Positions 10,449-22,214 of a DNA stretch of 64,000 nucleotides are shown piece by piece. Source of the stretch: Tuctoria greenei (Eukaryota > Streptophyta > Magnoliopsida > Poales > Poaceae); contig JAYESD010000005.1 of the NCBI GenBank assembly GCA_036927565.1, positions 9,330,565-9,394,564 on the forward strand. The letters are read 5' to 3'. The notes under the pieces are model-generated. The model had not been told where the DNA came from and did not search any database. It worked only from the letters and a program-made list of their open reading frames with translations. The stretch's first letter is position 1, and every line of letters begins with the position of its first letter. The position numbers and the translations under genes were made by a program.

Positions 10449-13400
10449 CGGATGTACCAACCACATGACCGGAGAGAGGAGCATGTTCATAGAGTATGAG
10501 GAGAACGAGGACCCAAGTGAAGGAATCTTCTTTGGGGATAATAGCCAAGGGAAAATCCTTGGCTCCGGTAAAATTGCTATCTCATCTTCGCATACTTTAT
10601 CAAATGTTTTGCATGTTGATTCCCTAGACTATAATCTCCTATCCATATCACAGCTTTGTGATAAAGGATATAAGTGTGTCTTTTCTAGTGAGGGTGTGAA
10701 TGTTCTGAGAGAGGGTAATGACTCAATAGCCTTTAAGGGAGTGCTCAAGGAGAAGCTCTATCTTGTGGATTTCACCACGGATAAAGCTCAACTTGACACA
10801 TGCTTAATGGCAAAAGCCAACATGGGATGGCTTTGGCATAGAAGGCTAGCCCATGTTGGGATGAGGAACCTTCAAAAACTCCTTAAAGGAGAGCACGTTC
10901 GTGGCCTAAAGGATGTGGTATTTGAAAAGGATAGGCCATGTGGTGCGTGCCAAGCGGGAAAGCAAGTAGGAGCTCAACACCCCTCTAAGAATGTCATGAC
11001 GACAACTATACCTTTGGAGTTACTCCATATGGATCTTTTTGGCCCCATTGCTTACATTAGCATCGGTGGCAACAAGTATGGTCTAGTCATCGTTGATGAC
11101 TTCTCTAGATATACTTGGGTGTTCTTCTTGCATGATAAAGTGAAACTCCCGGTGTCCTCAAGAAATTTCTAAGGAGAGCTCAAAATGAGTTCACCTTGAG
11201 GATAAAGGCTATAAGAAGTGACAATGGCACCGAATTCAAAAACATGCAAGTAGAAGAGTTCCTAGATGAGGAGGGCATCAAGCATGAGTTTTCCGCTCCC
11301 TATTCTCCACAACAAAATGGCATAGCCGAAAGAAAGAATAGGACGCTTATTGAGATGTCAAGGACGATGCTAGATGAGTACAAAACATCGGACCGGTTTT
11401 GGGCGGAAGCGGTTAACACCGCTTGCCATGCCGTGAACCGATTGTACCTTCATCGCCTCCTCAAGAAGACTCCTTATGAGCTTCTCATTGGTAAGAAACC
11501 CAATGTTTCTTACTTTCGGGTCTTTGGTAGCAAGTGCTATATCCTCAACAAGAAGCCTAGGACTTCGAAGTTCGCTTCAAAGTCCGATGAGGGTTTCTTG
11601 CTTGGATATGACTCAAACACTCATGCGTACCGTGTGTTCAACAAATCCTCCGGAATTGTTGAAGTAGCATGTGACGTAGTGTTTGAAGAGACCAATGGCT
11701 CTCAAGTGGAGCAGGTTGATCAACATGCCCTTGATCAAGAGGAACCTCCACTAGAAGCTCTAAGGAAAATGGCACTTGGAGATGTTCGCCCACAAGAACC
11801 ATCTCAAAGTTCAAGTGACCATCCTCTTTATGAAGTAGGTCAAACCCCCATTGGACAAGTTGAAGACCCTCTAGATGCTCCCCAAAGTGATAATGAGAAT
11901 GAAGATCAAGGGGGAGGCATGAATCAAGGGGGAGACCAAAGTGAAGAAGATGAACCAAGTAATTCAAGAAGTCAACCCCCGCATCCTCGTGTTCATCAAA
12001 GTGTTCAACGGGACCATCCCGTTGACAACATTCTAGGAGATATCACAAAAGGAGTAACAACACGCTCACGTGTTGCAAACTTTTGTGAGCATTTCTCTTT
12101 TGTCTCATCCTTGGAACCACATAAGGTTGAAGATGCCTTAAGGGATCCGGATTGGGTAGTTGCCATGCAAGAGGAGCTCAACAACTTTGAAAGGAACAAG
12201 GTTTGGGAGCTTGTCAAGCGCCCTCAAGCTAATGTTGTTGGAACCAAGTGGGTGTTTCGCAACAAACAAGATGAGCATGGCGTGGTAACTAGGAACAAGG
12301 CACGACTTGTGGCAAAAGGATACTCACAAGTTGAAGGATTGGATTTTGATGAGACATTTGCCCCCGTAGCTAGGCTTGAGTCAATTCGGATACTATTAGC
12401 CTTTGCTACTCATCATAATTTCAAGCTCTACCAAATGGATGTTAAGAGCGCATTCCTAAATGGTCCAATCAAGGAAGAAGTTTTTGTAGAGCAACCTCCG
12501 GGATTTGAAGACCAAGACTATCCTAACCATGTGTACAAGTTGCGAAAGGCCCTTTATGGCCTCAAGCAAGCTCCTAGAGCTTGGTATGAGTGCCTAAGAG
12601 ACTTTCTAGTTGAGAATGGTTTTAGGATAGGAAAAGCGGATTATACCCTTTTCACAAAGCACTTCAACGGGGATATTTTTGTGTGCCAAATATATGTGGA
12701 TGACATCATATTTGGTTCCACAAATAAGGTGTTTTGTGACGAGTTCTCCAAGATAATGACGGAGAGGTTTGAAATGTCCATGATGGGTGAGCTGAAGTTC
12801 TTTCTAGGATTTCAAGTGAAACAACTCAAAGAAGGGACGTTCATAAGTCAAACTAAGTATACTCAAGATATTCTAAAAAAGTTTGACATGGACAAAGCAA
12901 AACCCATCAAAACCCCTATGGGGACAAATGGACACCTAGACCTAAATGAGGACGGTCCAAGTGTGGATCAAAAGCTATATAGGTCTATGATCGGATCACT
13001 TCTCTATCTTTGTGCATCTAGGCCCGATATCATGCTAAGTGTGTGTGTGTGTGCACGCTTTCAAGCAGCACCCAAGGCTTGTCATTTGACCGCCGTTAAA
13101 AGGATCTTGAGATATCTTGTACACACACCTACCCTAGGACTTTGGTACCCCAAAGGATCCAAGTTTAACCTCATCGGATATTCCGATGCGGACTATGCGG
13201 GGTGCAAAGTTGATAGGAAGAGCACATCGGGTACGTGCCAATTCTTAGGTCGATCTCTTGTGTCTTGGTCCTCTAAGAAGCAAAACTCTATCGCTCTCTC
13301 CACCGCCGAAGCTGAATATGTTGCAGCTGGAAGTTGTTGTGCACAACTTCTTTGGATGCGACAAACTCTTAGGGATTATGGGATTAACTTGCGCAACATT

Positions 13401-13646
13401 CCACTCTTGTGTGACAACGAGAGTGCCATCAAGATAGCCTATAATCCGGTGGAGCACTCTAGAACCAAACACATAGATATTCGACACCATTTCTTGCGAG
13501 ATCACTCAATGAAGGGAGATATTGTGATTTCTCATGTGAGGATGGAACATCAACTCACGGATATCTTTACAAAGCCTCTTGACGAGAAGCGTTTCTGTGA
13601 GCTAAGAAGTGAGCTCAACGTGTTGGATTCTCGGAACGTGGCTTAA
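10438..13646 (+). pseudogene. Pol polyprotein of copia 1 (single frameshift)
   Basis: Domains are in copia order: protease with LDSGCTNHMTG, the zinc-binding pre-integrase segment (WHRRLAHVGMRNL then CGAC), integrase with DLFGPI, IRSDNGTEF and NGIAERKNRT carrying the D, D and E, RT with YQMDVKSAFLNG and YVDDIIFGST, and RNase H with GYSDADYAGC and STAEAEYVAA. The frame is broken near 11137-11139: copia 2 has four A's (61893-61896) where this copy has three. The two open parts are 10438-11172 and 11196-13646. Everything else looks intact, so one base separates this copy from a full pol. Confidence 0.9.
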
Positions 13647-14615
13647 ACCACATTCCTCATATATTTTGAGCCACATTTCGAAAAACTCCTCTCTATGACG
13701 TTTTCTCCTCAAAATTTGTTTGAGAAATCTATTTTCTTCATGAAAATGTTCATAAGTTGTTCTTTATTGACTCATAACCATGTTTGTCATGTTTTCCTTG
13801 CTATATCTGTCCAAAAGGACTTATCTTTATGGGCATAACCCATATATATTGTTTTTCAGCCCAGCTTGACCGGACTAGTCCGCCCTCATGGCCGGACAAG
13901 TCCGTGTCAGACTAGTCCGCGGCTAGTCCGCACACCGGACTAGTCCGGCCTTCCACCGGACAAGTCCGGACCCGGACTAGTCTGGGTCTGGTCCGCAGAC
14001 CGGACTAGTCCGGCCCCTCAACCGGACTAGTCCGGCCCTTGGGGACTTAAACCCCCAGGCGGCCCGGACCCCCTCTCTCTCTCTCTCTCACTTGACTCTC
14101 AAGCTTCCACGCGCGCACAACCGCCCCCAAATCGGCGATTTTGCGCTCCAACCACCAAAACTCAACTCCAATCCGCGCATCGAAGTCCTTGGGAGTGAGG
14201 GATCACTTCCCCGCGCTCCACCTTCGAGATCCACGCCGATTTCGACGACTCAAGCGGATTTTTGAAGGTATTTCACCGTTCCTCAAAAACTAGCCCCATT
14301 CTTGATTCTTCAAGTTTTTGATAGGAACACCTTCATTAATGTTGCTCTATACACCCTTGCGATCATAGCCTAGGAGTATTGCGCATTGGTTCACAAATTT
14401 TTCGATGAATCGATTAGGGTTAGGGTTCTTCCTGTGTAACCCGGACTAGTCCGGCCACCAGGCGGACAAGTCCGTCCGGCGGACTAGTCCGCCCCTTGGG
14501 CGGACAAGTCCGGTTTGCACAGGGCAAACCCTACTTCTAGTTGGTTCTCGAGATCTTTTCGGCAATACTTCTTCTTCCTAGGCTCATATCTTCCTCTCTC
14601 CATCCTTTGCACAGA
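13647..14615 (+). other. Pol-ORF3 spacer with palindromes and a leader/intron-like segment
   Basis: No coding sequence is seen. From 13868 to about 14040 there are more copies of CCGGACTAGTCCGG and variants such as CCGGACAAGTCCG. A (CT)n run lies at about 14073-14092, followed by GC-rich leader-like sequence. A candidate intron runs from GT at 14268 to AG at 14613-14614, directly before the ORF3 ATG, with a pyrimidine-rich stretch before the acceptor. Further palindromes (14443-14515) lie inside that intron. The arrangement resembles a plant 5' UTR with one intron. Confidence 0.6.
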
Positions 14616-16403
14616 ATGTCGAACTCCGAGCGCTCTCCTCCGCGTGTCAACCTCGAGGGGCGTACCAAGGCCCAAATTGCCGAGGCTCGGACTAAGGCTG
14701 CGCTAATGGAGGCGCAGAAGGCCAAGGAGGAAAGAAAGCTCAAGGCACTCGAAGCATCCAAGGTGGCTGCGAGCATCTACAATGAGGATGAAGCCATTGC
14801 CCGTGCCACCGCAGAATCACTGAATGAGCTGAGGAAGAAGAAAAGGGAGGACAGGGAGGCACACAACTCCAGGGCTGCTGAGGCCAGTGCCCCCAAGAGA
14901 AAGAAGCTCGTCACCGTTGGCGAGAAGGCGAAGGGCAAGGAGCCAGCTCAAATGGAAGCTGAGCCTCGGGTTGAGCGTGACCCGAAGAAGGGAAAGGCTC
15001 CGGCTCCTGTCGAGCCAAAGAAGAAAAAGCCAGCTGTCAAGATGTCATCAAAGAAGGCAGCTGGAGGTGTTGTGATCAAAGAGAAAGGGAAAGCCACCTC
15101 CATTGGCCCCCTTGAAGTTCACACACCAGAGAGGAATCCCAACAGACAGAAGGAATTGTCTGCTAATGTATTTCATGGCAAAGGGGCTGAAAAGGCCAGG
15201 AGGCTAAGGGAAGAAAAGGTCTACAAGTTTGAGAGGAGCACGGCAGATCCCAGATTTTGGTGTGACTTCCACTGTGACTATTACAGGCTAGTCTACCAAC
15301 AAATGAAGAAGCCAGTGATAGAGTCTCAGTGGGTGGACTGGGACTATATGGCGAAGAAGGAGCACTCGGCCTTTGATGCCGTGATTGAAGCTGCCGAGCG
15401 CCATGATCTCAAGAAGATTATGGGCTTCAAATATGATTGGAATGTGGAAGTTATTCTCCAATTCTACTCCACAATCTATTTCACAAGCTCAGGTGACAGG
15501 AGGATAATTTGGATGACTCATGGTGAACAATACTTTGTCACCTATGCTGAGTTTGCAAGGATCCTTGGTCTTGAGGCTCACATGGACCACGAGATCATTA
15601 TCTCGAACCTCAAGGCAGTGGATCGTGAGGAGCTGGCTTACATGTATCCAAGCCATCTCCCGTTTGATGCCGGACTAGCTCGGAACATCAAACCATTCTA
15701 CAGCATCCTGAACCGGATACTTAGGAGGACCATTGCACCCAAGGACGGTGATGCAGGGGTCATTCAAGGAAACCTAAGGCACCTGCTCATTCTGATTGAT
15801 GGGGAAGAGAAGTTCAACCTCGTCGATTACATCTTCGACGACATCTTCAACATCTCGCACACTCCCAACCGTGCTTGCGGGTATGCCCCCTATATCATGT
15901 GCCTCATTGAGAAGGTGTCGGGCGTGACCTTTGTCAAGGACGTGTCGCATCGCCCGCTTCGTCCTCAGAAGCCCCCGAATGTCCCTGTTCCCCCTCGTCG
16001 CAAGAATGCTGATCCTCCGTCTCGCCCAGTGGCGCCTCCGTCTCCGCCTCCACCTCAGTCCATGAGTGCGTTCTTCAAATGCTTCAAGGCCATCTTCACC
16101 TCGTGCCGGAAGCAAGAGATTCGCGCTCAAAGGGCACACAAGCGTCAAGAAAAATACCTTAAGGCGGTGTGCGACAAGCTGGAGGTCCCGATGTCCTCTC
16201 CGGAGGTGAGTGATGGGGAGATCACTCCATTCCCCACCTTCACCGCCGATGAGCTCGCCCAGCTCCAAGAGGATGGAAGCTCCTCTCGGGCTGCTCCCTC
16301 GGCAAGGAACTCCGACGACGATGACGATGATGCCGGTGATCATGAGGACGACGTCGAAGATTCCGAGGCCACGGAGAGTGGAAGTGGCGAAGACGAGGAC
16401 TAG
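14616..16403 (+). CDS. ORF3 accessory protein of copia 1 (position of the Sirevirus env-like ORF)
   Basis: The first ATG of the frame is at 14616 and gives 595 residues. Residues 1-200 are rich in K, E and A, with probable coiled coil and several basic clusters (KRKK, KKKKPAVK). The middle (~200-450) is a folded-looking region with VILQFYSTIYF and FARILGLEAHMDHE, which resembles plant transposon-associated proteins such as the Athila ORF1 type. Then come a proline-rich stretch (~460-500) and an acidic tail. I see no clear signal peptide or transmembrane segment, so 'envelope' is only a positional label. The frame is open throughout, which suggests selection until recently. Confidence 0.75.
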   Translation: MSNSERSPPRVNLEGRTKAQIAEARTKAALMEAQKAKEERKLKALEASKVAASIYNEDEAIARATAESLNELRKKKREDREAHNSRAAEASAPKRKKLVTVGEKAKGKEPAQMEAEPRVERDPKKGKAPAPVEPKKKKPAVKMSSKKAAGGVVIKEKGKATSIGPLEVHTPERNPNRQKELSANVFHGKGAEKARRLREEKVYKFERSTADPRFWCDFHCDYYRLVYQQMKKPVIESQWVDWDYMAKKEHSAFDAVIEAAERHDLKKIMGFKYDWNVEVILQFYSTIYFTSSGDRRIIWMTHGEQYFVTYAEFARILGLEAHMDHEIIISNLKAVDREELAYMYPSHLPFDAGLARNIKPFYSILNRILRRTIAPKDGDAGVIQGNLRHLLILIDGEEKFNLVDYIFDDIFNISHTPNRACGYAPYIMCLIEKVSGVTFVKDVSHRPLRPQKPPNVPVPPRRKNADPPSRPVAPPSPPPPQSMSAFFKCFKAIFTSCRKQEIRAQRAHKRQEKYLKAVCDKLEVPMSSPEVSDGEITPFPTFTADELAQLQEDGSSSRAAPSARNSDDDDDDAGDHEDDVEDSEATESGSGEDED

Positions 16404-16842
16404 TTCTTAGGCCTTAGTTTCCTCCCTTCTTTTCCTTTTTGGTGCCTTGATGCCAAAGGGGGAGAGTTAAGGGGGAGTTAATCGTTTGTGGGTGTGTTTG
16501 TGATTTGTGGACTTGTTTTGTAATATATTCATGCTCTTGGATGTTTACATTTGTGCAAGACCTGTTAATGTTGCTTAATATCAATATAATGCTATTATTG
16601 TCAATCTTTTGATTATATTGATGCTCTTTATGTCTTTATGTCTTGTCACAATTGTTGAGCACATCACGTAGGCACCCCACCATAACGTGTGTGGGTATGA
16701 AAGAACTCCTCCACCTCCTTTACATGTTGCATACCTTGAGGGGGAGTCATTCATACGCACACATGTTATGAAAACCAAAACTTTATACTCTTATTTGTGA
16801 AGGACTTAATGTGTTGTCATCAATCACCAAAAAGGGGGAGAT
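16404..16842 (+). other. 3' untranslated region of copia 1 with repeated polypurine tracts
   Basis: After the ORF3 stop there are four polypurine tracts: 16455-16466 (AAAGGGGGAGAG), 16469-16477, 16738-16746 and the LTR-adjacent one at 16829-16840. The last should prime plus-strand DNA synthesis. Multiple tracts before the 3' LTR are a described Sirevirus feature. Confidence 0.75.
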
Positions 16843-17898
16843 TGAAAGTGCATCTAGGTTCCCCGTGGGTTTTGGATGATTGATGACGACAATTAAGTCG
16901 CTAATGAGCTCAAGTGATCTTAGCACAGGTGAAGACTCAATCGGAGACGCAAACCCTCAAAAAGGAAAAAGAAGGAAACGGAGTCAACTCGAAGCGTGGA
17001 AACTAGGGTTTCTAGCGTGTTGAGTTAGACTAGCCGTAGAAATAGGAGGGTGCGTGTGTAAAGTGCATTGAGATCAAGTTTGGGAGCTCAAAGTGGTTTA
17101 GAGGTCAAACCTATGAAAGAGATGAGTGAATGAGTGGTCTGGCCGTAGGGCCGGACTAGTCCGTGCAGGTGGCCGGACTAGTCAGTTCCTGGCCGGCCAA
17201 GTCCGTTTCTGGCCGGACCAGAAGGGTCTAACTGAGATCGGACTAGTCCGTTTGTAGCCGGACTAGTCCGGGTAGCTGTGAGTGGGTTTTGGGGATGAAG
17301 TCCCAAAATCACGGACTTGTCCGTTTTAGACCGGACCAAGAGGTCCTGAGTGAGAACGGACTAGTCCGCCCGTGGGGCCGGACTAGTCCGGGTTGGCTAG
17401 GAAAAGGTGCTTCTGTGGCTAAGTCTGGGAGGACCGGACTAGTCCGCCCAAGGGGCCGGACTAGTCCGTGGTCCTCAGACTAGTCCGTTTTCACACGGAG
17501 CAAAAGGCTCTGTGTGAGATCGGACTAGTCCGGTGTTGACCGGACTAGTCCGTTCTGGAAGTGACCGTTTGAATTTGAAGTTTGGCGGGTAGCGTGACGA
17601 TAGTGTGTCAGCTGTCGGGACCTGACAAAGAGGTCAGTGGTCCCCTAGGCCGGACTAGTCCGGGCCAGTGGCCGGACTAGTCCGCCCTTTTGCTGAAGTC
17701 AGCAGATTGGGCTTGGGACCCCTATAAAAGGGGGACCCCCGGCCTCATTTCGAACACCTTTGGAAAAACTCAAACCCTAGCGCCGCCACAGCCAACTTGG
17801 AGCACTCCTAAGCCTCCTTCTTGCCTACTTTCACTCTAAAACTAATTCTTGAGTGGATTAGGGTTTAGTAAGGTGGAGAAGAGGAAGAACATCGCGCT
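16843..17898 (+). repeat. 3' LTR of copia 1, truncated
   Basis: It starts with the same TGAAAG as the 5' LTR and is nearly identical to 6404-7458. It stops after ATCGCGCT, and the following base begins CACTA transposase sequence. The last 604 bp, with part of U5 and the terminal CTTTCA, are absent, and no target duplication can be seen. Confidence 0.92.
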
Positions 17899-19252
17899 AA
17901 AGTTGGCGGTCCTGTGCAATACAAGTGGATGTATCACATTGAAAGAGCGCTACGATATATGAAACCAATGGTTGGCAACAGGGCAAGGGTGGAAGGGTGC
18001 ATCGCTAAAACATATGCTCTTAAGGAAGTAGGATACTTTTCAAGTGTATAATTTGCATAAGAAAACAATATCAATACTTTGGTGATGCGGTACAATGTGG
18101 ACGAAACACCCCCTTTAAGCGACCTTTCCATTTTTCAAACGAGAGGCACCACCGTTGGTAGCTACACGACCTACGTGCTATCCGAACACGACAGGATTGT
18201 TGCTTTACTCTACATGTACGCAAATATAGAAGGCATGCAGGAATACTTCGCGTAAGTGTTTGTCCTACATTTATGCTAATCGATATATTTTGCTACACAT
18301 GTATTCTAAAAGATGTTTTTTCTTGTTCAGCGAGTTCCACATACAATGTTGGCCACATAGGCCTCAACCTACGGCCAAACAAGTAGAAGAGATGCGAAAA
18401 GAAGGAATAAATGGAGGACCGAGTTTCCTATACTGGTTTCGAGATTATGTAATACTCTCTCGTTTTCTATGTATTATAAGTTACTATTATTAAAGAAGTA
18501 TTATTTTAACTTATGATTATTTTTGACAGTGTCGGACTCACAATGTCCATGAAGATTTGCTGCAACTATCTTATGGATTGGTGAATCTTAGAAGCTATGG
18601 TCGATATGACATAAATGACTTTCAATTCTGTACAACTCATTTTGAAGCTCTTCGTCCTCTCGCGGCAACATCAAATTTCGGTGTTGTGACGACAGCAATG
18701 GACACTCAAGGGAATTTAACCGATTATTATGGGATCATTAACAAAATCGTTGAATTTACTTTTACCAGAAATAAGACCCTTCGAGTTGTCTTCTTTGATT
18801 GTGACTGGTTTGATCGCACTCATGGAACTCGAGAAAACCAATTTGGAATGGTGGAAGTGAAACATAAGGACCGACTACGAGGTTACGATACATTTGTTCT
18901 TGCACATCAAGTGGAACAAGTGTATTATCTACCTTATCCATGCACGAAGCTCAGTGCTTGGTGGGTGGTATATAAGGTGAATCCTCATGAGCTGTTATAT
19001 ACTCCTGGGGATGATGGTTACCATGATAGCGAAGACGTTGAAGAAGTGTACCAAGAAGAAGAGTTGCCAGACACTTTTATCGTCGAGCTTGGTGCAGGAC
19101 TCGATCAATTAGTTGGAGATGTTGAAGACGTTGAAGATGTAGAGGCAGATGATATGCGAAAACGGAAATTTGAACAGGCCACGATGGAATATCGTTGGGC
19201 TAGTTTAAGGAGTAGGGCACATGATAATGATGTTGATGAATTTTGGAAGTGA
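17899..19252 (+). pseudogene. TNP2-type CACTA transposase, C-terminal exons
   Basis: Three exons are visible: 17899-18251, 18331-18448 and 18530-19252, with GT-AG introns between. The first encodes GGPVQYKWMYHIERALRYMK and VGNRARVEGCIAKTY, typical of the DUF4218 region of CACTA transposases. The last encodes the DUF4216 region, with VVFFDCDWFD, FVLAHQVEQVYYL and WWVVYKVNPHELL, and ends in an acidic tail and TGA. The catalytic core lies upstream in such proteins and is lost here. The first exon also has an in-frame TAA after the YFSSV segment, so this is a remnant. Confidence 0.85.
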
Positions 19253-19334
19253 TTACAAGTAATGTTTTCTTGAAGATAGTAACATGAATTTTGTATATCT
19301 TACTTGCATATTTACAGATTATCTATAAAAAAGG

Positions 19335-22053
19335 ATGGCGTCAAAGAAGGTTAAGAAGGTGCCACCGACGAGGGGGTTCTACCACTCTAGACCTGAGGAC
19401 GCTTTCGCTGGTGCATTGTCGACTGGGAGCAGACGCTCTCACCTGCTGGGGGCACATTCTGAGCAGCTCTAGAGCTTCGTCATAGGTAAATTTCACTCGT
19501 TTTTGACAAATTCTTTAAATTCAATTTCACATTAAACTTACTTATGAATCTTTTTAATGTTGTAGTCCTCATCGGCTGACTCAGAGGCTGCGGCGCCAAT
19601 TGACCTTGGCTACCCTTCGGTGAGTCAGCCCTGGGCCAGTCAGCCCTCGGCCAGCCAGCCCTCGGCTGGCAAGCCTTCTGTTCCTGACCATTTTGACTCG
19701 GCTGGTGACGAGCCTTCTGGGTCACCTGACGTAGCACCCCAGCAGACGCGGAGGACGAGGAGGACTCACTTTGCCAGTCCTCCACCGGTCCCTTCACAGA
19801 GGATCGTGATTCGTCCGGTCGGAGACAGGTAATAAAAATTATAGTATTCAATTCTGGTTTCTTTTGGTTACTTAAGTAATGAATCAATAAATATCTTGCA
19901 GGGTTTGGGATGACACGTCTTTCACCGGTGAGAGACACCAAAGACCGGTGACCAGTGTCCTCGGGTCCTTAGTGCGTTTGCACTATCCCGGGGTCATTGA
20001 TGGGGTGCATGCTCTTTTGTGGGAGGACTACGCACACGTCCATCACCAGGAGCATGACAACCTTTAGGAGGCCGTATGGGCCGATTTTATGGTAAGTATG
20101 TTAAAAATAGTTTCTAAGTTTTAACTCTTAAAGTCTTGTAATGAACATCTCTTCAATATATTCTTTATCACAGGCAAGGTTTACTTTAGAGGACCCGAAC
20201 GACCCTCGCCTGGTCGAGGATGCAAGGAGAGTGTTTCACTACAACGCTGCCAAGGTGCTTCGACAAGCTTTGTTGAATTCTCGTGTTCAAATTATTAATG
20301 AGCACTTGAAGGCGAACCATCACCACGTGCTACACTTCCGGCAAGAGAGCGAGAGGCACCTGGCGGAGGAGGAGTACACGCAGGTACGTGTGGTGTAGTA
20401 AGTATTTTTTTCTGATAATTTCCTCGATGGTATTTTTAACGACTTACAACTATGTGCAGGGTCATGTGAGCTGGTTGCAGGGTCGGACCGATGCATTTCT
20501 GGCCCTTTGTTGCTACTGGGCTAGCGATGAGTTTAAAGCTAAGTCCAAGAAGGCTCGATAGTGCAGAGGGGTCGAGGGGAAGAGCAGGCACGGCCAAGAT
20601 AACTACTTGTGTTTAGCTAAACGCATGGTAAGTGTATGTAACTTATGTTTATATATTCATAATATATTGTTCGTATTAACACGTATTGACAGGAGCGCGA
20701 GACGGGGGTGCCGCCGACCCCTGCTGAGATTTGGAAGAGAGGTCACAGGGACCCTTCTCAGCCTCAGGGGTGCAGTCAGGCTGCAGCTGAGCGATTGGTA
20801 AGTTTAGAAATCATTCATATTAAATATAACTATATGTATTGTTGAACTTACACGGTTTCTTTGTTTTGCAGGCTAAGTACGGGGAGGAGGCTAGGAAGAT
20901 ACACGGCGAATATTTCAATTGGGAACGTGAACCAATCGATCTTCAAGTCGAGTATGCAAGTGGAGGTGGAAAAGCATACAGAAGGTGAGTTTTTAAGTCA
21001 TTTTATTATTTTCAATTCAAAGTATTCAAGATATTCAATTTCATATTTCTGACTCTCTTTTTTATAGGCTCACCATATTCGATGGAGTTGTCGACTCGAG
21101 GGCGGGGAGAACTGCGAGAGGCAGCTCCACGCAGGCTTCTTCGGTGGGCACGACAGGTCGTCGTGTCTCGCAGAGGGACATTGAGATGCAGTCCCTCTGA
21201 CAAACTGTAGAAGAGAACCTCAGGCGACAGGAGGAGGCAGAACGCCAAAGGATCGCGATGGAGGCCACGATCCATTCCCAGGCAGCAACGTTGGCGCAGA
21301 TGCGGGAAGCAATGGAGGTAACAAAATAAAAACTAAAGTTCTCATTAATTCAGCGTAAATGACTTACTAATAGGTAACATTTAATGTTTGCAATGACAGG
21401 CCATGGCTCGGGCGCAAGGTCTGGGGATCCAGCTACCGCCACTACCATTGGTCCTTCTTCTGCGGGTCATGTAATTTTCTATGTCAACTTAACAATTCTA
21501 GTTTTAACTCAACTTAACCAAAATAAAGCGAGGAAATGGAGTCACAGTGAAAGAGAGATAGAGTGAGAGATGAAGTTAGAAGAGGGAGGAAGATAGAGAA
21601 AAAAAGGATTGAGATAGAAGAGAGAGGAGATAGATAGAAGAAAAGGATTGAGATGGAAGAAAGAGAGAGATAGAAGAAAGAGTGAGAGATAGTTATATAG
21701 AATGGGAGAGGAATGACGAGCGAGGGGGAGATTGGAGATAGAAGGAGAGGAAGAGAGAGAGAAAGGGAGATGTAGATTGAGATAGAGGGAGGAAGATAGA
21801 GGGAAAATGATAGCAATAGAGAGATAGAGGGAGAGAGGAATGAAAGAAGAGAGGAAGAGAGGGGATCTAGATGAAGATAGAGGGAGAGCGAGGGACAGAT
21901 GTTGATGCATTTATATTCTAACTCTAAGTTTATTAATTGCAGGGATCTGCAATGGCTGCACAAACTTCGTCGCCGTCGCTACTACCACCTGGAATGAGGC
22001 GCGGCGACGACTTCGACTTCGGAGGTGGCTTTGGAGGTCAGACGGGCGAGTGA
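19335..22053 (+). pseudogene. Second CACTA gene (TnpA-like, plant transposase Ptta/En/Spm type), decayed
   Basis: A multi-exon gene starts at ATG 19335 (MASKKVKKVPPTRGFYHSRP) and can be followed through exon-like blocks near 19565-19830, 19902-20093, 20175-20382, 20460-20625, 20693-20798, 20871-20985, 21068-21318, 21402-21470 and 21943-22053, each with plausible splice sites. Content such as LEDPNDPRLVEDARRVFHYNAAK and the end FDFGGGFGGQTGE fits the second, DNA-binding gene of CACTA elements. In-frame stops occur after GAHSEQL, HDNL, KSKKAR and EMQSL, so it is a pseudogene. Exon limits are approximate. Confidence 0.65.
21535..21900 (+). repeat. GA-rich low-complexity tract
   Basis: About 365 bp of imperfect GAGA/GATAGA repeats in what would be the last intron of the second CACTA gene. 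The long serine/leucine-rich minus-strand frames over it are artefacts of the repeat. Confidence 0.85.
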
Positions 22054-22214
22054 GCCCTTGTTTGGTTTGTTGATGGTGATGCGATGTATCGACGATGTGT
22101 TGTGATGTGTTTTGAGACTGTTATGATGTTTATGTGGCTATTTGTTATATATTGCCTGTTCTGTGATTCTGGCTATCGAGTCAGGTAGTATTTTCTATTT
22201 TTTTAAATAAAACC

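Larger units (their letters stand above)
6404..17898 (+). mobile_element. Copia LTR retrotransposon, Sirevirus-like, copia 1
   Basis: This is a long copia element with a 1659-bp 5' LTR (6404-8062), an initiator-Met-type primer site, a large gag with one CCHC knuckle, pol in copia order (protease, integrase, RT, RNase H), a third ORF after pol and a 3' LTR from 16843. Large gag, ORF3, several polypurine tracts and palindrome-rich LTRs are known features of Sireviruses. The 3' LTR stops at 17898, about 604 bp short. The two LTRs differ at only about seven positions over ~1050 aligned bases by eye, so the insertion is young. It lies in gag of element A. Confidence 0.92.

Noticed and set aside
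14616..16403. Calling copia ORF3 a viral envelope protein
   Set aside because: No signal peptide or transmembrane segment is visible, and the sequence is charged and proline-rich; only the position matches the env-like ORF of Sireviruses.
21514..21963. Long serine/leucine-rich minus-strand frames
   Set aside because: They are the complement of a GA-rich simple repeat and have no complexity of their own.
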